DNA of 64,000 nucleotides, taken from assembly GCA_028023455.1 (NCBI GenBank), contig JAQFVV010000014.1, positions 2,669,336 through 2,733,335 of the forward strand. The letters are read 5' to 3'. The notes under the pieces are model-generated. The model saw nothing but the letters and a program-made list of their open reading frames with translations, did no database searches and was not told the DNA's origin. Source of the stretch: Epiperipatus broadwayi. Lineage: Eukaryota; Onychophora; Udeonychophora; Euonychophora; Peripatidae. Shown in pieces: positions 34,965 to 48,130 of the stretch; the stretch's first letter is position 1; each line of letters begins with the position of its first letter. Both the position numbers and the translations under genes were made by a program.

Positions 34965-35110
34965 CACAGTCTGTAAGTTCAGATGAAATTCAGAAATTTT
35001 TTTCAGATTTTGAATTTTTTTTCCAGGTAGCTGTTTCATAGCCAACTTGTTAATGCTCTAATTGTAATTGGTAAATGGGTATCTAGCTTTTCTTAATTGT
35101 GTTAATAGAT
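34965..35110 (+). repeat. dispersed repeat, SINE-like body (copy 1)
   Basis: TTTCATAGCCAACTTGTTAA, then TCTAATTGTAATTGG and TAAATGGGTATCTAGCTTTTCTTA match the block at about 36270-36335 and a weaker version at about 62590-62640. Together they define one dispersed family. Confidence 0.5.
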
Positions 35111-35837
35111 TCGCACATCATAAATTGGCCTTATTATTGAATCAGAGACATTAAATTTTAGATTTTTTCATCATTATTATTGTTGAACAACTTGTGAGTT
35201 ATTATTTTATAATTTCCATTTCATATATTTTACACCCTTAAAATATTTATTTTTCATATTTAAACATATAATTGCATTTAATTGTAATGGGTTTGCTTGT
35301 TTTGCTAATAGCTGTAGTTATTATCATACCTTTGGATTTTTTTTTTTTTTTATTTAAAATGTAAATGAATTTATATAATATATGATTATATTAATTAAAC
35401 TATAAATGCATCAGCTAACTACTTATCATATATAAATTAAATTAGCACAGCTCTCATGCATAAATGAACTAATAAATTATGACCAATGTATTGTCAAGGC
35501 AACACTATAATTAGAATTCCATTTATGGGTTAATAGTAGTGTTTTTTAACAATATATTTATTGCTGATACCTTAATGATTTATTTATGTATGAGGGTGTG
35601 CTGATGCAATATGTTTGTGTATATGTATAATATACACTCAAATGAAGGAACTCATGAGCTTTAGATTAAGTTCAGGATTCCTTTAAATAGAGAGTTCATA
35701 GCCAACTTAACTTTCTAGTATTAAGAAGCAATTGAAAACTTAACTATTAGCTCTAGAAGATTTGATTAGATGTATACTTATTAGAAGTATATACTCTTAT
35801 TCTTCTCATTTACTTTCTTTGCATTTTTTCATATATT

Positions 35838-36036
35838 TATATATATTGCTTATAATAACTTCTTTCACATACATTTTAATGCAAAAAATAATAATAATTT
35901 TTTTTTATTATTTTCCTTTATTATTTATTTTTATTATTGCTGGACAGTTGAAACTGTCAGGAAAATAAAGAAGTTTTTTTAAATGTTTTGCATTAAAATG
36001 TATATGAAAGAAGTTATTATAAGCAATATATATATA
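35838..36036. repeat. foldback (MITE-like) element
   Basis: ATATTGCTTATAATAACTTC, TTTCACATACATTTTAATGCAAAA (about 35840-35885) is mirrored at about 35984-36030. Between them is an AT-rich centre with a small hairpin (ACAGTTGAAACTGT). Arms are nearly perfect, with TA-rich flanks on both sides. Confidence 0.85.
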
Positions 36037-36194
36037 TATACTTATGTTCTCATCACAAATCAAAAACAAATTTGTGTTATGATATATTCATCATTTTTGA
36101 AAGAAATATACAACATTATATACCCGAGACTTACCCTTTTCCATATTTATGAACATGATGACATTTAATAAGCACTTCATGACATAGTTGTTAA

Positions 36195-36345
36195 TCATGA
36201 TTGTTGAATTCAATTTTGAGAGAAATATGCAAAATTGTTAGGTTTCAAGAATTTTTATTTTGGGTAGCCAACCTGGTTAGATAGATCTCTAATTACTTAT
36301 CTGTAAATGGATACATAGCTTTTCTTATTAAGAAGATAAACTTTT
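36195..36345 (+). repeat. dispersed repeat, SINE-like body (copy 2)
   Basis: GGTAGCCAACCTGGTTAGAT, CTCTAATTACTTATC and TGTAAATGGATACATAGCTT, then TTCTTA, match copy 1 at about 35030-35095. No clear tRNA-like head remains upstream. Confidence 0.5.
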
Positions 36346-39300
36346 GCCATCTAACATTCTTTTAAACAGTTGTGTATTTGCTTTCATTGTTTTTCTGTAT
36401 ATCAGAGATGGTTGTATGCTGCAATAGAGCAACAGTGGTTTTATCTATGATAAAATACAATAATTTAATTTCAGAATCAATACATCTTACTAAATTATTA
36501 TATAACATTTAAGTAACTATAGTGTATAGAAAATATAATATTATACAAACTGGATTTTTTATATATATATTTTTTTTTTGTTGTTGTTGTTCAGAAGTAA
36601 TAATACATTAGCTAAAGTTTTGAGAATTGAATGATGTATGGAAAAAAATTGTTTAGCCACGATGTTGTATTAGTCCTGCTTTAAATAAAAAGATTTAATG
36701 AAAATTATAGCTTATGTAAATAGAAAATTTTAATTTGTTTTTTTCTGTGTTAGATCAGAACTTTCAATCATAGTGTACTATCATATTTGCATTAAGCAAC
36801 CCAATTGTCATGCAAAATTTTATGATAGGTGTGCAGCTTTCAATGTCTATATCTAAATGTTTAGATATTATTTTATTGATATCCAGTGGTTTTTTTTTTA
36901 ATACTGCGGTTATAGCTTTAATTAAATTCATTCCAAAAATGTTTATATTAAAATATTTTTATTACTACGTGCCAATTAGCCTATTTGTTTATTTGCTTTA
37001 AACATATTGCTGATAGATATAGGAAGGAATGTGAAAAATTGCTTGCAAATTGCCCTCTTTTTTTTTTAATGCAGATTTATATTGTTTTGTGAAAAAGTAA
37101 GTTTTTTAAAGAAAGTGAACTACAATATTTGAAAGTAATAAAAATTCCTATAAATATATTTTTTTCACTTCTCATAACTTTGATTGCTGTTTATTGGTTA
37201 TTGATTTCAAATGGCATTAAACTTCAAATTATCTTAAAAGAGCAACATCACATGATCTGTTGTTTTTTTTTTTAAGACTCAAAATTTAATAAGCAGATGG
37301 AGATATCAGTTTCAATATGGTTTTCAAACTTTCAGCCTTTGGCTATGAAAAAAATCAATAATGCCTCTTTTAAAATCATGTTGTCCTTCAGTTTCTTTTT
37401 TCTTAGCCTCTCATTTTTTTTATTATTTGTAAAAGTAAAATTCTACACATTGGCATTTGAATATGAAGAATACACATGTACTAAACATACACAGAGAGAT
37501 ATATATGTTGGTGGTCAAACTTGCAAGTTTGAAACATAGTCTTGTGAAATATATTTTATAAAAAATGGAAAAAAAGATAATAGCAATATTAGTTTTATTC
37601 CAAAGACAGCAAAGCAATTTATATGTAGCTAAATTAAGTAGAGAACCATGCAAAATTGCTATATAAAAAAGTCATTTTATTTATCAGATAAATAATAGCA
37701 TTTTATGATTTACTATTAGTAGTAATTTATGTTTAATTTAAATAGTTTTTAAGCCATTATTATGTAATAATTGTTTATCACTCTAATAATATATTTCAAT
37801 TAGTTTTGCATTAAACATAACAATCACATATATGATTGAGATTTGAGATGCGTGAATGCATGCCTACAGTAAACGATTATTTATGTAATAATTATTTGAT
37901 TATCACTTAAAACAATATCTTTTAATTAATTTTGCATTCATTACAGCCAGATATATAATTAAGAGGTATGTGTGTACGTGTATGCATTTTGATATTATTT
38001 TCTTTAAATACATTATGATTTTTTTATTTTAAATTAAAAATTATAATCCAGATAGTTTTAGTTAAAAATTTGTAATTGAAGTAACTATGCTCTTGGCAGG
38101 TGCGATATTCTTAGATCTTTAATTTTAATTACTCAATCAAATATTAGAGAAGCAAGTATAAAACTATAAATAGTATATGTGGAGATTTCAGTGCTTACCT
38201 TTTTTTTTTTTTTTGTTTCAATTTTTCATTTGAGTGCATTCCATTTTTTATTTTCATGTTGAGCTTAGTTTAAAGAAAATTATTCATTTCATTATTGAAA
38301 GAAGTAAAAATCAATTTGAGATGAGTCTTGTTGAAATAAGTAAATTTATCAAGGCTACAGCAGTGTTTGTCTAGAACAACCAAGTTTTTTCTCTTCTCAG
38401 CTTAATGTGTTTGAGGAAAGTCAGCAACTTTCTATCCTTTGGATTTTTCTTCACTAGTTTATAGTTATCTATAATCTTCGTTTACCATATGCATTTTTTG
38501 TACAGAAATTATAACCTAAACCATTAGGTTAAAAAAGATATCAGTATTGTATAGTCCTCATTTTAAATTTGAATATGAAAGCAAGCTGGCAATGTCCTAA
38601 TAGGTTGTATCATAATATAAACAAACTGAGAACATCACTGATCAGTAGATTATTTGGACCCAGGTATTTCAAAGCATGCTTTATTCTTTTAATATGTCTG
38701 AAAAAAAAATTGTAATTTTCAGAAATTTATTTTCATATTTAGCCTTATTTATGTAACAGTGTGATTACAATTAGATTTTATTTGAAAATAAGAAGACAAG
38801 TCATTAAAATGTAATTGTGTTAAAGTGGAAACTGTTAATTACTGGCTAACAAGAATTGCTTTAACAAACATTGATAAAGAAATTTTTTGTGAAATTTTAT
38901 AATATATTTAATTTTGAAGTGCAAAACATATTTTCATTTATTTACGATATCTCAACCAAAATTTATTTCCCTTTCAGAAATGGAATTCAAATAATAAATA
39001 TTTTATTCAATAATTTTTCTGAGTACACAACATTACAATTAAACACAAAAAAGAACATTTATGACCCAAGTTATCACTAGGGCCTTTTGAATAAGAGTTA
39101 GAGGAGTTAGACTTTAAATGAATTAAGGGAAATTCACATATGGTTGAATAGTTCCCTTATTTATTAATATGAACTGGTTTTAACATAAAGGATTATCATA
39201 CTCTTTTCAATATATTTACCATGTTGGCATTAATATAATTTTATTTAAGGACAATCTCATTTACCTTTTTTCTTTTAAAGGATAGTTATATTGCTATAAG

Positions 39301-41020
39301 ATATTAATCAGAAAACAAGGCAAATATATAATGCAATTCACTATTAGCATATTATCAAAAGATATTGATAAGAAAACAAGAATACCAAATCTCAACATAA
39401 GCTGACACCCCCAAGATAGGCTATGAATATGGAGATCTAAGTTTCCAATAGCATTAAGACTTATAATTCTTTTCTAATAATACTGAGCTTCACTTTTTTG
39501 CGTAAAGCACAATTAAAACTTACCAGTCATAGGTGAAGTAAAAACAAAGAATTTATTTATATCACATTATAATATTGGTGAATATTTCTTAAGATGTGTT
39601 GAAATAGAAATTTTCCAACTCTTTATTTTTAACTAAGTGGTCACCAGTATTTAAACATCCTGTTTTATAAAACCCTACTATCTCTTAGATATTGTAGTCA
39701 ATTATTATACTTAGTATACTTGTTCTTCATAAGAAAAATCAGATTAGTCAACATTTCATATTTGTCTTATAATCATTTTTTGAATCTTTTAGCATATGAA
39801 TGGTATTCCCATTTATATTAGGTATTGTTAATATGTTCATATACTGTTGTAAATTATTTTTTTAGTCATTTTTTATATCCAATTGCTTGAATGAGAATAT
39901 TACATCTATTTCAAAGTCAGTAATCATTTAATGCAGACAAAGTCAAATGCATCAACAAAATTCACATTATTTAATTACAAAGTTGAGTTCTCATCTATTA
40001 AATACTTATGTTCAAAACATACTATCAGGCATAAGTCTTTAAAAACAATATTAGTTATCAAAACATTCTAATAGTTATTTGTAAATTATGTGGATTAATT
40101 AATAATAGTAATTGAGCCACACAATTAAAATCATTATAAATATATTTTAATAGTGTTAATAAGTCAGATTACTCAGAGAATGGGTCATCATACTAATGTA
40201 AAAAAAGATATGAAAACAGCTGAAGACTTGATGTAACTAATGTAATTCATTAATTATTTAACAGTTGCTATGTTAAAATTATTATTCTTAAATAATACAT
40301 ATCACAAGTATCATTTTAGATTTAATCTAAAATAAATAGAAGTTTAAATGTTGTTATCACTAGAGTCATGTTGTCTGGTGGTTAATGCATGAAGATGAAA
40401 ATGGAACCACATATAACACAGAACATGGTAACATTTGCACATGTGATATTGGTATGTGATATCTTAATTAGAGTCATGTATTTATTTATATGCTTTGCAA
40501 ATGGGTTTCTAGTTTGATTTTGTATTGACCTTCTTTATTATTATGATCATTAGAATTGATAGCAGTCAACAGTATGAAAATATAACATTAGGTTAAGCAT
40601 TGCTGCAAATAATATAAATCCTTTTTTCATATGCAATTAATACTTTATTTCTTATAACAAGTGATCTAGCTTCTTCATATAGTTATAAACATAAAATCTC
40701 ATCTTCATTCATAAGTAATGCATGATGTTGACATCTACCTTCCATATACCAATAGACCAAATGTGTCATGACATCTTGATAGTGTATGTGAATATATGTT
40801 CTATTTGCAAGAAGAGAAAGTTAGTTTAATAAATATTAAAAGATTTAATTATAAGTAAATGATTATTAGTTCATATTTTGAAATAAATTATTTACAATTA
40901 AATATGGTCTCATTGAAAGATATATTATTTAATTTATTTCTTATTGTGACAATATTATTGATCTCAATCATTAATTTAACAAAAAATGAAAAATGCTATT
41001 TTCTAAAAACAATGATGCTA

Positions 41021-41022
<2 letters not shown>
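36346..41022. other. AT-rich non-coding DNA, nothing recognised
   Basis: This is mostly low-complexity DNA with T-runs (for example 38204-38214) and small ORFs lacking domains. No inverted or tandem repeat of note was found by eye. A short GTCTGGTGGTTAATGCATGA at about 40374 resembles a tRNA A-box region but stands alone. Confidence 0.45.
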
Positions 41023-41051
<29 letters not shown>

Positions 41052-41052
41052 G

Positions 41053-41089
<37 letters not shown>

Positions 41090-41093
41090 GCAT
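41023..41093. repeat. duplicated (TA)n tract
   Basis: Two TA runs of about 24-26 bp are separated by TGTTTTAA; each is preceded by TTTTAATATA. It looks like a short tandem duplication of a TA tract with its flank. Confidence 0.9.
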
Positions 41094-44000
41094 AATTACA
41101 ACAGTTAGCTAAATATAATTTATACTTAAAATTAGAATAATAATAAAAAATTATTAAAAAAATTATTTTGTCCTTTAACCAAAACTATGGACTCGGTTAT
41201 TCTGATGAATATAAGATAAAGAAAAAAAACAACTGTATTACCATGTAATCTTTATTTTATTTATTAAGAAAAATTACTCTGCTTGATAATTCTGCTTATT
41301 AATCTGAATATTTCTTAATATATGGTGAGAAATACTTAAACTTATTTTAACTCAAAAGCTTATATAGTCAAGAAGAAAGCCTTTTCTATTAGGACTTCAT
41401 GCTAGTTAGCATTTCATGCCACCATGCCAAACGAATATCCACTACTTAAATTGTTTAAACACATCTATTATTTATTTATTATAATTAATTAAATTTTAGC
41501 TTTATCAAAAAAACATTGTCAAAATTATAAGGAAGGATTAATATCATTTTAAAACAAATAAAATACTAGACTTTTTTCTCTATTATCTTCACTTGTAGAA
41601 TAGTCATTTTATGCAATTAGATCTGATTTATATTTTTGTTTATATTCATCATTTTTAAGGGTTTTTTGTCAGTTTTATTAACATTTATTTTTCTTTTCAA
41701 TGTATTTCAAAGTTTTTTTAGTTTGATGTCTAATAAATCTTTTAAAAATTCTTAGTTTATCAAACAATGTTTCTTCTTATTTTTCTAGTGTTCAATACAC
41801 AAATGCTGTATGATTTAGTTCATTGGTGGGATTTCTAGATTTTATCTAAATATGCCTGATCCATTTTTTTGCAGAGAAAAATAAGAAAAAAATCTGGTCA
41901 GTTCAATGGAACTATTGTGCTAACCAATCAGAGTTACTCAGGTACTATAGTCTTTTTTGATGTATGGGGTTAGATGTGCCACACAACTTTTGTACATCTA
42001 TTGAATTTTTGAATTAATTATGTCAGTATAATATGATAAATAATATTTAACTTTTTTTCATAATGTAATAATAAATATACTATAGGAAAAAAAATTAAAA
42101 TTAAACAGTTTATTTTGGTAAAATTTCTGAGTCTGTTTTGCTCTCACTAAATTTTCATTGTTTGGAATTAAAAAACTGTTAATGAGAACAACAAATTTTT
42201 TAATTTGGAAAATATTAATTGCCAATTCACATTGCTTTATTATCAATTTTATGGATGAAAATAATTTTTGCAAAAAACAAAACTGCAAGGTTACATGGAT
42301 ATTCAAAGCACAATTTGTTGATGTAAGGACATCAATTACAAAATCAAAAATTATTATGGCCTCTCTCTGGATTAGACTCTTCAAGATTAGATAAGTATCA
42401 AATGCATATTTACAGAATGAATCAATAATTTTTTTTTTTAGTTTGACTAACTGAATTTGAATTTTTTGTTTGTTTTTCTGAGTACCAATAAAAATTGATT
42501 TGTATTACTTTACAATATTTAGACTTTTTCTTTTTATAATCAGAAGTCTGATGTTCCAAATTTAATCCCAAAATGTGTTGTGTTTGGTGCATGGACAATA
42601 TGTTGGCCATCCCTGCAATAAATCTAAAAAAAAAGAAAATTCTGCCCATTTTAAACAATATATCTGACCTTTTTCCATCTTCAGCATAAATGTTTTTTGT
42701 GGTTTAATTATTTGGGAAGAACTTGTGACTCGAACTAAATATTTGTGCATCATTGCAAACTGAGGAAAGCAAAACAAAAATTTTTTTATTCCATCACTTG
42801 AACTGTCAGTCGTTACATTGGTACTTAAAGGTTAGAACTCCTAAGCAACTGACTGACTATTCGATTATATGCATGTATAAGCGATTTAATTTTTCTTCAC
42901 AAATTATTGATTATTTAATTTAGTCATGCTTTTAAAAAAGTAAACTTTTTACTTTTTGCATTCTCGTTTGGTTTAATTGTTAGTTTTTTTTTTCTTTTTA
43001 TATAACTTTAAAAAAACCTTTTCATATATATATATACACACACATATATATATATGCGTTAATAATATATTTTAGTTTAGTCAGATTACTAAAAAAAAAA
43101 AAAAGTTATTTATTTGCAAAATTATTATTTGTAATTTTGTTTTGCCTAGATACAACTTTATTTATTTTTTTGATCGCATGGGCCGTTTTGGTCGTAGGAT
43201 GCGTTGGCAACTATAGCATATAATTACTGTAATGCTCCTTAAACTTCTTTAATTTTCTGGTATTAAACGAAGATGGCGACACTGTACGAGATGAATTGTC
43301 ATTGTTCTCACTAGCCTCTTGAGTGTCCACCTTTACTATTAAAACTATATATTGTCACTTGAGGGTAAATTTGTCTCAATTGATCACCTGCCCTTGAATG
43401 AAAAGAACAATCTAAAAGGAAAATAGAACCGGATCTAATTTTATGTACATTTTTTAGTCTATAATTTTTTTTTTAATTGCTTGTTAAACTTTTTTTAGTG
43501 TTTTTAAAAATTGTATTTTTAAAAGCATTTTTGTTGTTGTTGTTGTTTTTAATATACTGTATATATTAATGCTTTTTGTGTTTTTTATAATTTTTGTTTA
43601 TAATTTTTTTTATTTTATTTTATATATGCGCATATCTGCAAACACACTTAGTAATAGTAATGATGGTTTTTCAGATAAGAAATATGAGGCATTTCTAAAT
43701 TAGACTGGATAGTAAATGTAATTTCAAATGAATATTATCTAATAAATTGTTTTTATAGTTAAAAGCAAGCTGCAAGTTATCAACAACTTAATCAGTAGTT
43801 TTAACCTGTGATGACAGATTGATTCTCATTTCACATTTCCTGTTTGCCAGGTCCTTTACGATACTTAGTATGTGATTAATCACAATCTTGAATAAGGAAA
43901 TGATAATACTTAATAACAGCAGATACTAACTCAAGTGATCTCTTTAGAGCATTACAAGGAGTTAATGCGCTCTAATTAGGTGTTTTACCAGAAACTGGAA

Positions 44001-44904
44001 TCTTTTATAACATATTGACCACTCTTTTTTTAAAATAATAATTGAAAATAATTATTAAATATTAGACTATTTACAAATCGTTGACATATTAAAACAATAT
44101 ATATATGTAGAAGTACAATATAGTCTTAATATACATATTTTAGCTAATTAAAATTGAAATACGTTTAAATTAAAGAGGAGAGTTATATTTTGAAATTTTG
44201 TTTCTTATATTAATATTATTCATTGTAAAATAAGTTTAATCTATTTTATATTAGTTTTCTCATCAAGGTATTCGCGATGCTAGTAATAAAGAAGATGTGA
44301 CGCTACATAGATATTCGTTATTTTTTCGTTAATATTCTCATTATACAGTTATTAGTAAATTCATTTCACCTTTATTGATTAATATATCAAATATTATCAT
44401 TTAATTTATTATTATTATTAGCCTTGCATTATAATTATTACTTATGAATTTATTTAATGTTAAAACTAAACTGATTGGTTCTTTACTTCTAGCTGGGTGT
44501 TTCTCTTAATTGGTTTTGTTTTGTTGCAATGGAAACCATTGCTCAGAAATTCGGAGCCAATAGAATCACAACAATTAATGGGAAAAAAAAATTGGTTCTT
44601 GTATAATAATGGGATTGGTAAACTAAGAGTTGACCGGATTCTTTAGCAGAGGTCACTGAATTTTACTCTCTGTAGAGAGTAAATTTGATTAGCATTTTAT
44701 TGGAATAACAATTTTTAGTTTTTCTTTTGAGTTTAAGAATAAATAAATTTATTTTACAATTACAATAATTCGTTTTTATGTGTATAATCTTTCATATAAA
44801 TATTTATAGAAAATGTATTTATATATGTACATTAGCCTATAGATATTGACCATATATGTGCATATAAAACTTCGTAAAGGTAAATGATATTAATGTCAAT
44901 TACT
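41094..44904. other. non-coding DNA; one GC-richer island near 43.2 kb
   Basis: This is mostly AT-rich sequence without recognisable genes. 43170-43330 is less AT-rich and contains ACGAAGATGGCGACACTG, a YY1-type motif overlapping an ATG with a 13-codon frame. A TATA/CACA compound microsatellite lies at 43023-43055. A 9-bp hairpin (TTTACTCTC, loop TGTA, GAGAGTAAA) lies at about 44663-44684. None of these is enough to call a gene. Confidence 0.35.
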
Positions 44905-44906
44905 CC

Positions 44907-45045
44907 TCATGGTTTGGTGCAGCGATAGAATGACAGACTCTCGTGCTCAAAGTCCATAAATTCGAGATCCTATTCTGTCACGTCAGCTGCTCGCATTTCT
45001 TATGTACTCGCAAGATATAAACTATTCGATTATTGTTATACCGAG
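44907..45045 (+). repeat. tRNA-derived SINE (clearest copy)
   Basis: TCATGGTTTGGTGCAGCGAT followed by AGAATGACAGACTCTCGTGC gives a tRNA-like head with a variant A box. AAATTCGAGATCCTATTCTG supplies a B box (TTCGANNCC). The body CACGTCAGCTGCTCGCATTT leads to an AT-rich end with AAACTATTCGATTATTGTTAT, comparable to AAACAATTTGATTATTATTATT at the end of the 46.5-kb copy. Pol III transcription of such heads and LINE-borrowed tails are typical of SINEs. Target duplication is unclear. Confidence 0.7.
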
Positions 45046-45654
45046 TGTTTATTTATGTATATATATATTTGCCTATGAATATATTATATTGGAATTGTAT
45101 ATGGAAATATAAGCTTCTGATTAATGTTAATTTAATGATTAACATACACGAGTTTTATTAGATTTGTCTGAATTTATGTAGTAAGATAAAATAACTTAAT
45201 AACTCATTACAGAGCAAATATCTCTCTGGCATTTGTTTGCAAAGAAATAGTGGAGGAAAAACAATGTTCATTCCACTAATCAATTGCTTGGTTGTGAAAG
45301 TTTGTTTTTTTATAGTTAAGAACCATTTACCCACCAGAAATGATGCTGTTAGATAGTTTATTATGGGCCAAATATCTGGGGGAAAATTTAAACTTCCTAT
45401 ACAGATTATAGGTATGCCAAGAAATGCCCTTATTACTACACTCTAAGTAATTATTTGCTTATCTTCATGATATAAAATTGCCTTCACAGATAATTGTAGC
45501 TAGTTATTCATCACAGTCTATTTATTGAATTATTTATATATGCAATTGCATACAAAAATTTAAGTTAACTTGGATGAGTGATAGTAGAAATAACTTAACA
45601 TTTATGGAAAATATGTATGTTTGATACAAAATATTTTTAATAGATGAGTTTTGC

Positions 45655-46050
45655 AAGATCTTCCTGGGGTTGACACTTGGGCACTTAACAGAAGAGCAAT
45701 GCAGAGATTTCAGATAATTCTGTGAAGTATGAAAAAATATATATCGGGGGTTAAAACAATAGAGAAATGAAATACTTGGATGAGAAAACAGTTGTCATTG
45801 ATGCTACTGAAATGATTTAAGAGATTGAAATAATGCTGGGCTGAATATATTGCTAGAAGAGACAATAAATTGGTAATAGAAGTCTTAAACTTGATTCCAA
45901 GAGATTGTAAAAGATCTAGAAAAAAAGTCTACATGTGAAATGGATGGATGTGAGGGAAATGACTGAATTTGAGAAACTATTTTAAAATTTGGAGATAGTT
46001 TTACCCATATTGTATCAATAATAGCTATGCACAGATGATAATGATGACCC
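45655..46050 (+). pseudogene. RTE-like LINE fragment, C-terminal tail
   Basis: The conceptual translation, with frameshifts, contains a TWALNRRAMQRFQ-like block, then remnants of NEILGWE (family NxWVRE), then AEYIARRDNKLVIEVLNLIP-like and RDCKRSRKK-like strings. These run in the same order as 18441-18776. AGAGATTGTAAAAGATCTAG is identical to a string at about 8225 in the fuller copy. It is 5'-truncated, heavily mutated and inactive. Confidence 0.7.
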
Positions 46051-46504
46051 AGATATATTTCTGGCTTATCAAAACTATTTAATTATTTATTTAAAAATAT
46101 TTTTAGTTGCTTCTTCAGTAAAATGATGCTCAAGTGGCAATGGGATAGAGTTTTGTTTAAATTGAGCAGTCTGAGAGGTTGTTTTGTTTCCAGAATCATT
46201 AAAGTCCTATTCTTCATTACAAAAGTATTATACCTGTATAATTAATGACTCAGAATTACTGTAAATTATTTTATTAATATTACTGTTTATTTATATATTT
46301 TGAAATATTGATCAGTTTTAAATTCTTAATTTATAATATTTGCAATAGACAATTAGTTGTATATAAATCATGAAGTATTGAAATTCAAATCATTCTATCT
46401 AGTAAGTATTCTCTTGCAGTCTGAAAGCACCACATTATGTTACAATACTTTTACACTTGATGTAATAATCATAGTTCTATAATCAAATTTTATTTATATA
46501 CGAC

Positions 46505-46685
46505 CCTGTATAGTTTACTGGAGTGGTAAATTAACAAATTCTAGAGCTTAAGCTCTATGAATCATGCCTTGCTCTATCTCTTCATACTCTCAAACATTTT
46601 ATGAACTTCAAAACAAATAAACAATTTGATTATTATTATTGTTGTTGCTGTTATTATTATTGTTGTTATTAATATTATTATTTAT
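46505..46685 (+). repeat. SINE-like repeat with (ATT)n-type tail
   Basis: A diverged head (ACTGGAGTGGTAAATTAACA, AATTCTAGAGCTTAAGCTCT) is followed by AACTTCAAAACAAATAAACA, ATTTGATTATTATTATTGTT and mixed ATT/GTT triplets to about 46685. The end block matches that of the 44907 copy. The tail composition suggests how some ATT microsatellites may start. Confidence 0.55.
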
Positions 46686-47204
46686 CTACAGTTGGTGTGA
46701 ATGTATGTATATATTTTTTAAAATGTACATGTGAATTTTTTCTAAGGCTGATTTTTTCTTCAATTGCATACTTACCATAAGGCTTGATACAGAATATAAT
46801 TTTTTTTTTTTTACCAAATGAAAATATGTATTGCAATATATCACAGGAGACTTTCACAAGGTTGGAGTAATATGTGCATGATATTTTTTGAATGTTTTTG
46901 AACTTTATAAATGCTAAGAATTCTATGTTTATGTATTATCTGCATAGATAGAGCAAGTATGTGTGCGAGTAACTAAAAATTAAAGATTTATTTTATTTAT
47001 AAATATAAATATCTAGTAGATAAAAATGTAAACAAAAGGAAATGGTGCTCATAATTTTAGGTATAAGTGGATAAAATGAAATATATATTGGTCATCAAAT
47101 AGTTACACTTAGAATTGATTACCAATATATAATATTAATAATTTAGTATTTTTATTATTCAGTTAGATTTATAAAAGTATATTAATGTAATATATGTAAA
47201 ATTG

Positions 47205-47697
47205 TGGAAGGTAGTCTTTACACATGCGCTATAGAATTGATATGAACTCCCCTGTTAATAAACATTTTAAGAGCATAGATGATCCACATATGCTTAGAGC
47301 TTATTTTTTATTGACCATGCCTAAATTAGGGCTTGAATCTATTATGAGTCTGATTTTTAAATTGATAAATTATTTGTAAAAGTTCAATCTATGTATTACA
47401 GAAAAAAGAAAATTTTTCACTTTTAACTACCTGCATACCGAATCTTATTACTTTGAATATATGTAATAATTAATAATATAGCAATTTTATATGTATGTAA
47501 TATTATAGATGGAATTTATTCTTTACACTTGCACTATAGAATTGACATCGATTTCCCATCAATAAATCTTTTAAAAACATTGGTAGTTCACCTATGCTTA
47601 GAATTTATTTTTTTAAATAAACCAGTTTTTTATTGATAGTGTCTAAATTAGGGCTTGAATTTATTATGAACCTGATTTTTAAACTGGCAAATAAAAC
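47205..47697. repeat. dispersed direct repeat, about 175-190 bp x2
   Basis: Copy one (about 47207-47375) and copy two (about 47509-47695) share TCTTTACAC, TGCACTATAGAATTGA-like, CATATGCTTAGA/CTATGCTTAGA, GCCTAAATTAGGGCTTGAAT/GTCTAAATTAGGGCTTGAAT and CTGATTTTTAAA. The order is conserved with about 20% divergence, and copy two has a small insertion. An AT-rich spacer lies between them. Origin is unknown; it may be two ends of one element or an old segmental duplication. Confidence 0.7.
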
Positions 47698-47705
47698 ATA
47701 GAAAT

Positions 47706-48130
47706 AGAGCAAAGTAATTTGCAAATGGGCTATTACAAACACCACATTTTTGTTTTATATGTCTATAAAAGCATGAATAAACTTGATTTAACTTAAGTTC
47801 TATATTAAATATTCTCTAATCATATCTGGCTAATTTGTAAATTGGGTCATTATAAAAATCACATCACATCTTTGTCATAAGGGGGACTGTAAAACAAAAC
47901 ATAACTTGATCAAACTTATGCATGTTACTGAATATTTTCTAATAAGATCTGGTTAATTTCACCACTAGACCATTTTAAAGATTGCTTTCTTTATTTTAGA
48001 TATCTTTGTAAAACAATGCATAAGCTTAATCAAACAGTATTTTTTACTGAAAATCCTCTTATAAGATCTGATGCATATGGTGCTGCAAAATAACAAATAA
48101 ACTTGATCAAACATTTTTTCTGTTGAAATT
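47706..48130. repeat. diverged satellite-like tandem array, period about 115-122 bp
   Basis: Units begin near 47716, 47831, 47953 and about 48070. Each contains a version of TCTGGCTAATTTGTAAATTGG, then CATTATAAAAATCAC, then CTGTAAAACAA, ATAACTTGATCAAAC and TACTGAATATTTTCTAATAAGA. There are about 3.5 units with substantial divergence. The array directly follows the direct repeats at 47205-47697 and may belong to the same locus-specific structure. Confidence 0.7.
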
